From NCBI GenBank assembly GCA_023091665.1, contig JALJCQ010000004.1:2604001-2668000 (forward strand): a stretch of 64,000 bases of DNA, written 5' to 3'. This DNA is from Pythium myriotylum. Taxonomy: Eukaryota; Oomycota; Peronosporomycetes; Pythiales; Pythiaceae. Positions 56,847-64,000 of the stretch are shown in pieces. Each line of letters begins with the position of its first letter. The stretch's first letter is position 1. A program made the translations under genes and the position numbers. Below the pieces are notes generated by a model, which was not told the DNA's origin, made no database searches, and saw nothing but the letters and a program-made list of their open reading frames with translations.

Positions 56847-58081
56847 CGGGCTTCTCGAGATGAGAACTGGTTGGGGGGCCTGAGAGCTGCGCGGGGGCCA
56901 CACGCGCTATTTACAGATCGAACGACGTCAGGATAGACACAGTGCCCAAGTCAACCACCCTACGAACCGCGAAGGTCATACTGATCTTCCCGCCCTGCTA
57001 GCCAACGACCTACGTCCGTGGTGGCCAATAACAGGCCTACCCGTTGACCCCCTCTAGGTCGATACCCGCTAAGCTCCCAGCTATTAGGATTCACATAGTT
57101 GAACTCACCAGTAGTGGTGGCTGCCGTGTTGCTCGGATTGTGGTTTTCTTTGAGAAATTAAAGAAGGATAGTTCGTACAAGAGAACCCATTCGTTTCGTT
57201 TGGAAGTGACATCAACACAGTGATTCCTAAGAGACTCCACCTGCATCATCATCATCATCATACTCATACGCGCGTATTTTTTCCTCAGCAAACAAATCTG
57301 AAACAGCTAGGAGACTGAAAATGTCATGGGGAGAACACTCGAAGAATGAGACAATTTATAACAGACTGTTAACTTAAACTTTCCATATCCGATGAAGTAA
57401 ATTCGATAAACTGAAGGATATAATATTCAGTTTGTGGGAAATTCTAACTTTCGGCCGAAGGACTAATGTGTGCAGTAAGTTGTTCAGGCATGTGCGCGCG
57501 AGTGAGCAAGTCACATACCATTAAACATACAGGAAGGAGCTGAAGGGATCGCCGCTGGTGTGGCATCGTATGAAGCCTACACACCTTGCGTGCTAAGTTC
57601 AAAACGACCTGCACAGGTATGGCTACATTGGGAGCTTGTATGTCTAGCAATAGATGGGAGCATTGCCGTGAAATCGGTGGCCCATCCGCACCAACGAAGG
57701 TAACCCATGGAAAACACGTCACTTTGCACCGTTTTTGCCATTTTTTGCCGGGCCCGTTGGGGCTACTTTCAAGCTGGGCGACTGGCCGATCAAGTGGGCG
57801 TGCACCACTGGCGACATCACGTCAGGGCGCACAACTGCAGTCGAACAGCATAGCCACTCATGCCATGAACACAAGGCAATCCAGCCAGGCTCATCATGCA
57901 AGACGTAGGCTCCGCCATGCATCTGCCCGGGCTCGCCACTTCCGACTTACGCCCTTGGCTTCACAGTCAAGTTGACCCACTGTAACCCAGGAGGGCATAG
58001 AGTCACAGCAATTAGAGTACATTAATTGCGCTAAATAGACTCCAGCTTCATCCATCCTCTTGCCTGGCCCAACACGGTTCT
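56847..58081. other. Upstream region of gene B with copied temptin end
   Basis: Apart from the 123-bp repeat at 57,111-57,233 and a CAT run just after it, nothing is recognised. Confidence 0.55.
57111..57233 (+). repeat. 123-bp exact repeat, inserted copy of temptin 2 end
   Basis: Identical to 52,572-52,694. It holds the last codons, stop and 3' flank of temptin 2, without the rest of the gene. It lies 265 bp upstream of the start of membrane gene B and points away from it, the position a temptin gene holds next to genes A and C. Confidence 0.93.
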
Positions 58082-58350
58082 TCAACCGATCAAGGTCGCG
58101 AGAAGATCCCAACTGAGAATCCAAACTTTGTACGCAACTCGTCTGGCCGTCAAGAATCGCTGCATTGCGAGTGCTACACACCAAAACATTGCGCGGAAGT
58201 GGAGCCACACAGTTTGCTTTTCGATTCCAAGAGTCGGATCCCTCATCGGTAGCGCGTCAATTGCCAGAATCATAACTAGTGCCGGGATTGGCGTCAGCAC
58301 CATTAATGCGACATTTGTCGATGCTGACGATATTTTAGCGTGGGCGATCG
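58082..58350 (-). pseudogene. Membrane family relic F (N-terminal part)
   Basis: The minus strand encodes IAHAKISSASTNVALMVLTP, then IDALPMRDPTLGIEKQTVWLHFRA, clearly the family N-terminus. The first 40 codons are missing; a GT/GA microsatellite starts directly at the break. The frame ends after RRVAYKVWILSWD. Confidence 0.87.
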
Positions 58351-58360
58351 ATTCCAATTA

Positions 58361-58381
58361 CGTGTGTGTGTGTGTGTGTGG

Positions 58382-58471
<90 letters not shown>
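58361..58471. repeat. (GT)n(GA)n microsatellite
   Basis: About 20 nt of GT repeats followed by about 86 nt of uninterrupted GA repeats, adjoining the break of relic F. Confidence 0.97.
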
Positions 58472-58474
<3 letters not shown>

Positions 58475-59408
58475 CTTTTTGGACAGGAGTGAAAACCTGG
58501 TTACTGAACTTTGATATCTGACTGGCCAGCGACGAAGTCCACATCCTGCAAACCGACAAGAAGCGTCGCAAAACGAGCGTCACTTATCGGAGATGACAGT
58601 GCTGAAATGGATACACCTCCAGGTACTGAGTGCCGTATATGTGGACTAAGTGTTACGTAGGTCTGTGAGTATTGAACCGTAGATACGATGAAGTTGTTCT
58701 AGACAACTCCAGAGCAGCTGTATAGGGCGTGGCTATTATAATGAGTGCCATGTAGCTAGTCGTCGAGAGCAAGGACTTCTATCTGTTGTTACATGACTTC
58801 GCAATTCAACTCGTTCGTGGGGAGCCCGTTCTGCGGAACTCTGACATATTACCAAGTAGTACTACCTACCAGTATTTCTCCCGGGAAGTATTCTCCGACC
58901 AGTTTATCTTCAAATCAAGTCAAGCACCAGCATTTGACTGAAATTGAAATTCGCGCCGTACATTTTATCAAGAGAAGCGGATTGAGAAGTCACACACCCT
59001 AAGCGTAATGGAATTCACTTATCTGCGGAACTCTTGCTGCCGATCCGTTTCGATTTTTGCATGTGTCATACGAAGAGAGGGTTTGTCGGTGCTCAGTTCG
59101 TGAGCACCCGCTAGTGGGATCGATGGGAAGCAATCATCGTGTTTGCGTGGTTTGCTCACTCTAGCACTCTCTATTTAGTCTACCTTCTCAGAGCCGAAGA
59201 CAAGTAGGTTGACTCGAGAGAATTTGTATCGGTTGTCTCTCGTTGAGGATGATGAAGGTTCGATTCAATTGCGCTAAGTAGCTGGTTGCCTCTCGTTGTG
59301 CTGATCTCAAAGGCGGTCAATTCATCACCCTACCCTCTCCTCCTCCTGAATTTGGATCCTCGGTTTGGTAACCTTTCGGGACCAAAGTGAGTGAGCGTGA
59401 ACGACGAT
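58472..59408. other. Spacer before membrane gene C
   Basis: No gene or repeat recognised. Confidence 0.55.
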
Positions 59409-61262
59409 TCACGAAGCTAGCGACTTTTTCTGAAGCCAAGCGAACTTGAATGTGTAGTCCATTCCTATCCACAGCGCGCAGAAGTGTAGGTATTGAAGAG
59501 GAAACCGTCAGGAACCCACTCACCAAAGTGCTCAAACGTCAATTCCATGACCATGGTGACCCACAAAACGAGCGTGGGGACGATAGTCTTCCAGTGTTTA
59601 TAAAGCGTGAAACCGAGCTGTTGTGTTGCTGTGAGGTGCTGCAACTGGCGGTTGACCGCCCAACAGAATACGACGAACGACAACAGCTCCAACGAGGCGT
59701 AAATGGCCAGGTTCACGACAGTAGCTCGCAGCTGCTCGTCTGAAAGACTGCTGAACTGCTTGTAGAAAACGCGATTAGGCATACCGGTCATCGCCCACAC
59801 GTACAGAGCTCAAATGAATAAACACCGCCTTAGCACGGCGTCGTATCGGCGGAAAAAGGGGTCACTTACTGAATATCGAAGCAATTGCAGCCTCGATATA
59901 CTCGATGAGCACGTAGAACTCGATCATGTGAAGCATCTTGAGCACGCCCTGGATGCATCGGAGCTGCTTTTGCTCAGTTTCGGTGAGGTCGGAGGACACT
60001 TGATCCCCATACACTGCGTTTGGATTTGCGAGACTCGAGATTTCTCTAATCGCAGGCCCTAGCGGCTCGATTCTCGCGAGAGCAGGAGACGAAGTGTGTC
60101 CAACAGCGATGACAGATGATGATCGCGGAGGAGGATTTTGTGGTTGGAGGTGCTTTGGAAGAGCAATGCTCGGGTGGTTGCGAATCCTCGGCACGGTCTC
60201 TAAAAGATGGAGAACGTAGTCGACGACTCCGTAGTGGAAGGTGAGCAACGATGTAATGCGAGAGCCAATTCTGGATGAGTCGTGCCTGACACTGGCGGTG
60301 ATCGACATTGTCCTCGTCGAGGAACGACTTCGACTGGTGCCGTATTTGTCTACGTCTTTGCACTCCTCGACGGCTCGATTCACATGGTCAACAATCGAGA
60401 CCACCTCGATATATGCCACCACCGACTGGAATGTATCAACAAGCATGATGAAAACAACCGTGCTCAGGCCTTGTGCTTGCTGCATCGTCGTGCATACAAA
60501 CATCGCATGAAAAGCGTCGACGTTAGCGACGATGGTCATTGGTGTCTCATCTTCCATGTAGTAGAGACCTTTTCGGAAGAGGTTCTTGAAGAGCATCTTC
60601 ATGGGTGGGAGTATGATTGGCACGTAGTTCTGGTAAGTAGGACCGGCTAGTGTGTACATGATGTAGTAGGCGATGTAAGCTGAGAAGAGCGAAGATTGTG
60701 CTGATAGAGCCTTCATATAGCAACTCACGCGAGCTTTTGCGATCGGATCAACTCGAAGTGCGTCTTTCCGACTCCACCAGACGAAAGCGGTGGCTATCCC
60801 CAGCGTTGGGGGAGTTCCGAGCTGGAGAGCAAACGGAGTCGGGAAGACCCAGAGAGCTCCGAACGCGTACATAGGCCCAACACTGATGGCTCCTATGATA
60901 ATTGACCCCAGAATGAGACGGCGCGTCGTCATTGGTAACGAAGGCGAGTTGAGATGGACTTGGCGAATTAGTACGAACATTCCAATTGTCGCCATGGACC
61001 CCAAACGAAAGTAAAACCAACCGGTTTGCTGAGCGATTCCCAGGTACGGCGACCGCATCGGCAGCACGTCCATCATGAGAAGCACCAGCAGCGCTGGAAC
61101 TGGTGTCAGCACCATTGCCGCGACGTTACACAATGCGGATGAGGCTTTCGCGTGGGCTATCACCTCTCGGAGTCGAGCTAGAGAATAGTGTCCTTGAAGC
61201 TCAACCTGAACGGCATCCCACGCGCGGATCAGAAGGCTGAAACGCGATCGGCTTTGCCCCAT
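59409..61262 (-). CDS. Polytopic membrane protein, family gene C (intact)
   Basis: Exons 61262-59870, 59808-59524 and 59464-59409 join in phase to 577 aa. The ATG (MGQSRSRFSL) corresponds to that of gene B. About nine membrane segments are predicted. Conserved blocks are VELQGHYSLARLREVIAHAK, LPMRSPYLGIAQQTGW, YYMEDETPMTIVANVDAFHA, FVCTTMQQAQGLSTV, PRIRNHPSIALPKHL, EFYVLIEYIEAAIASIF and the tail GMDYTFKFAW. A hydrophilic loop between the halves carries SRSRSSTR and PPPRSSS, possible phosphorylation sites. It is identical to gene B over two blocks of 346 and 174 bp. It lies head to head with relic G and temptin 3. No known family is recognised, and a receptor or transporter role is open. Confidence 0.88.
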
Positions 61263-61571
61263 AGGTTCTTCTCAAATGCTGGCCCCAGATGACAGTCTTG
61301 TGGGAACCCACGCGCTATTTTTCACCGGAGCAGCTCGTCCTTTCCCTGCCTACCCCTCCATCATTGGTCAGAATATGGTGAAGCCGTTTGGACGGAATGT
61401 CGCGTGTGAGATTATCTGATACGGAGTGACGTTCGATCACAGGAGCGGTCAACCTAAACGTGTGCGATATTTACTTGTGGGCCGATTCTACTGGAGGATA
61501 ATCTAGCCAAATGTACTACCCACTTGGTAGCGAGCTACCCTGATCTTACCTCATTACATAGTACTACCACA

Positions 61572-61574
<3 letters not shown>

Positions 61575-61602
<28 letters not shown>

Positions 61603-61608
61603 GGGGGG
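61575..61608. repeat. Poly-G tract
   Basis: 25 G, one A and 8 G in a row. The length is prone to sequencing error. Confidence 0.9.
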
Positions 61609-61751
61609 AACCTCACTACCCTCGATGTGGGGGTCGGCGCTGCTGGATAGCCCAAGTTTAACTGTGGTGGCCCAGTTCGCGTGGAGGAGGCTTTGCACGT
61701 CGAGTGCTGCCCGACTTCTGACTGTGCCTTTCCCTTTCCGGTATAAGCACG

Positions 61752-61900
61752 ATTGCCGCAACGTTCGCGGCCACAGGCGTGGTCTTAGAGTGAGATACAA
61801 CCTCGCGAAGTCGCGCCAAGGAGTAGCGGCCCTAAAGCTCGATTCGCACGGCATCCCACGCGTGGGTTATCGTCCGTAGACGAGAACGTGCGTGTCCCAT
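61752..61900 (-). pseudogene. Membrane family relic G (N-terminal fragment)
   Basis: The minus strand starts MGHARSRLRTITHAWDAVRI and continues with GRYSLARLREVVSHSK after a nonsense codon (TAG) where the paralogs have Gln. It ends after NVAAI. It matches the first 50 residues of gene C and lies 490 bp upstream of gene C in the same orientation. Confidence 0.88.
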
Positions 61901-62847
61901 CGTCTTCTCCTTTCCTCGATGATGTGCCTCGGCAAGGATTGTGGTCTAGCGCTATTCGTGGCGTGAGATTGCTTGCCGATACTGATCCATTGGCCTCGCA
62001 CTGCAGATAAAAAGCCAGGTGTGTCCAAATATATCCCGACTGTTTCTTTTTTTTTCGAGCTTCACATTACTCAGGGGTCGACTTCCAGACTGTAACTATA
62101 TCCTGGATACTGAGAGACTGGCGGCGATGAGTGGCAGGTTTTAGAGAAATATCATGCTCGGGACTGGGCGAGTTGAAGTGTGTGGATAGCCAGCCGTTGG
62201 GCTGGCCAAGTCAATCCTCTATCAAGTAGGCGAGTCCTTCGCATGACCGTCACCACAGCTACTTCAGCATCGACACATCAAATCCGGATCCGGTGCGTCA
62301 TAACAGGCTTTCAATGTCGCGGGGTTCTCCACAATCCGAGGCAAAATCGTGTCCAAGCCCGCCGATTGGAGTGTAGATAACGGTGCTTATGTTTCTTATT
62401 ACTTAGCATGCAGGGCCAACACTATCCGGTATCCCTTGCGCAGCGCTGTGCTCAAGCCAATACACAGTAGCCAAGCATGTACGATCAATTGAAGATCCAC
62501 ACAAACCAAGCATATGGTATCTTCTTTACCAATCATTGAGCTGTTGGTTCAGTATATGTGATGATGATCCACTGAAGTCTATTGATTTCAACCATTGTGA
62601 ATCCTTGTAAGGTTCAGTATATATGCACTGGACACGTGCAACTCCAGTCTGTCCAGATTTGGTGCGCGCCAAAGTTCAGTAGCGCACACGCCTCAGTATA
62701 TCGATTCCGACGATCCACATGACTCAGCCACACGCCACCACTGGAACGAATCTTGCTCCGCATGATCGATGGGCAGCCAGGAGACTCACTTTCCATCTTC
62801 CTCCCCATTGAGCAAGGACAACACCCCAGCCACCCCACCACAAGACC
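61901..62847. other. Upstream region of temptin 3
   Basis: No gene is seen apart from the promoter motif close to the ATG. Confidence 0.55.
62785..62800 (+). promoter_or_regulatory. INR-like promoter of temptin 3
   Basis: The sequence ctcactttccatcttc resembles the oomycete initiator consensus and lies about 48-63 nt upstream of the ATG. Confidence 0.65.
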
Positions 62848-63417
62848 ATGAAGACCACTACGTTCGCTTCGTTCGTGTCCGCCGCAATCTTCGCGCTGGT
62901 ACAAGTCGACGCACTACCAAGCTACGTCCCTCGACTTCCTAACGGAGCCAACGTTCAAGGAGTCACGGCCTTGGGTCACGCCGATCACGTCGGCGACAGC
63001 GACGAGCTCGACGCCTTCGGAACCGCTTTCAAGAACGCGGGCCGCAAATGGACCGTTGCATTGTGCCAGGCGGACTCGGACGGCGATGGCCAGACGAACG
63101 GCCAGGAGCTCGGCGATCCGTGCTGCACGTGGTCGGTCGGTGGAACACCCAAGTTCACGTCGGGTGTTTCGAACCCTGGAGACGCCAGCAGCAAAGTGAG
63201 CGCCTCCGTGCTTTCTGCGAACTCGTGCGCGACACCAGCTGCGACGACCGCGACTCCAGCCGTCACTCCGGCCTCTTCGTCGTCCCCCACGACAACGACA
63301 GCCGCCCCGGCTTCAACCCCTGCGCCAGGCGGCTCCAGCTCGCCCGCTCAACAGCAGGCAACGGTGACCCCCTCTCCTTCGACCAACTCCACCACTGCGG
63401 CGCACGACAACTGTTGA
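62848..63417 (+). CDS. Temptin-domain secreted protein 3
   Basis: 189 aa, single exon. Signal peptide of about 22 residues (to VQVDA), then LPSYVPRLPNGANVQGV, the ADSDGDGQTNGQELGD loop with PCCTWSVGGTP, and the last Cys (SANSC). A Thr/Pro/Ser/Ala-rich tail of about 65 residues follows and should be heavily O-glycosylated. Unlike temptins 1 and 2 it has no hydrophobic C-terminus; it ends AAHDNC, so it should be released rather than anchored. It is closest to temptin 1 in the domain and tail style. Confidence 0.9.
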   Translation: MKTTTFASFVSAAIFALVQVDALPSYVPRLPNGANVQGVTALGHADHVGDSDELDAFGTAFKNAGRKWTVALCQADSDGDGQTNGQELGDPCCTWSVGGTPKFTSGVSNPGDASSKVSASVLSANSCATPAATTATPAVTPASSSSPTTTTAAPASTPAPGGSSSPAQQQATVTPSPSTNSTTAAHDNC

Positions 63418-64000
63418 TAGCAATCGAGGAAAGAAGGCGACGACAACTGCAGTCCCTTTCAGCCAAGCGCTACATAAGCATTCATGTTGATTCACGAAAG
63501 TAGATGCTTTCTGAACATTTTTGAATACATTTTGACTGAAACTCAACGTATCCACAAATCTGAAACACCTCGGATGAAATGATGATGATGATGATGATGA
63601 AAGTTGGAGTCTATTGGGTTACAACTGTGTGAACGCCTATAGCTTTGAATATGCAATGACAATGCGCGGTGCATGTCGGGCCAAGAGAAGCGTGGTGGCC
63701 GCCACGAGGGCCTCGGATGAAATGGCTGGCTACAGAACTGAACAACAGGTATGAACCGAATGAAGAGGATCGTTCGACCAATCGACTGTGTGTACTCAGC
63801 CGTTTCAGCTGAGATTCCAGTCTTGATCATATGTTTTTCCGTGAGTGCTGAACTTAGAAGTCGGAAGCAGAGTTCGGTTTTGATATCTGAACTGATGTCC
63901 ACAGTTTTTCTGTAGATGTTATTCTTGGAACGATTCGCTTTGGGCATCTTTGGTTTGTTGAAGCTACACACCGTTGAGGTCAAGAGCACCACGCGCGTGT
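63418..64000. other. 3' flank of temptin 3 to window end
   Basis: Contains a GAT run (about 63,577-63,600) followed by the inverted copy of the 19-nt sequence found at 47,966-47,984. The minus-strand frame at 63,543-63,992 begins MVLLTSTVCS but has no family resemblance and includes the His run from the microsatellite, so it is not called. Confidence 0.55.
63597..63615 (-). repeat. 19-nt inverted repeat, right copy
   Basis: Exact reverse complement of 47,966-47,984, also next to a GAT run. Looser versions occur at about 57,232 and 58,035. Confidence 0.85.

Noticed and set aside
63543..63992. 149-aa minus-strand frame at the right edge.
   Set aside because: Contains a His run from the GAT microsatellite and no recognisable domain.

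Overview
The window is nuclear DNA of an oomycete, probably Pythium-like. The evidence is spliceosomal genes with short GT-AG introns (mostly 59-83 nt), oomycete initiator-type promoter motifs just upstream of several ATGs, eukaryotic housekeeping genes (40S uS5, m-AAA protease, MICU1, GH47 mannosidase, a bridge-like lipid transfer protein) and secreted temptin-domain proteins. The species cannot be read from the sequence.

Region 1 (1-12,412) is a tandem array of a 1.4-kb unit that runs off the left edge. Each unit carries one tRNA-Thr(TGT) gene on the minus strand, a 27-bp hairpin, an 8-bp minisatellite and an AT microsatellite. Two adjacent units also carry the same 763-bp insert, which sits against the tRNA 5' end and is flanked by a 16-bp copy of that tRNA end. 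The array stops inside the tRNA anticodon.

Region 2 (about 12.4-40.4 kb) is gene-dense and mostly single copy. In order it holds a tandem nucleotidyl-cyclase-like protein, a six-exon 893-aa IQ-type protein, a four-exon 279-aa membrane-anchored protein, RPS2, an AFG3-type m-AAA protease, a predicted myristoylated PDZ-like protein, a GH47 alpha-mannosidase with an apparent 1-nt frame problem, a 2,156-aa BLTP2/SABRE/FMP27-type protein, a MICU1-type EF-hand protein, an acidic unknown protein and a UDP-glucuronate 4-epimerase. Exon coordinates were worked out by eye and checked for reading phase.

Region 3 (about 40.8-64 kb) is a duplication-rich accessory region. The first part has two EamA/DMT transporters, two DMT relics and a degenerate 1.1-kb direct repeat. 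The second part is a cluster in which an unrecognised polytopic membrane family (three long genes on the minus strand, one with a nonsense codon, plus four fragments) alternates with three temptin-domain genes on the plus strand. The membrane genes and temptin genes lie head to head. Two membrane genes share blocks of exact identity, which suggests gene conversion, and a 123-bp 3' end of one temptin gene is copied exactly 4.5 kb away. A perfect 19-nt inverted repeat lies at the two edges of this cluster. The paired layout is the best candidate here for an undescribed system, possibly a ligand/receptor or a surface module; that role is inference only.
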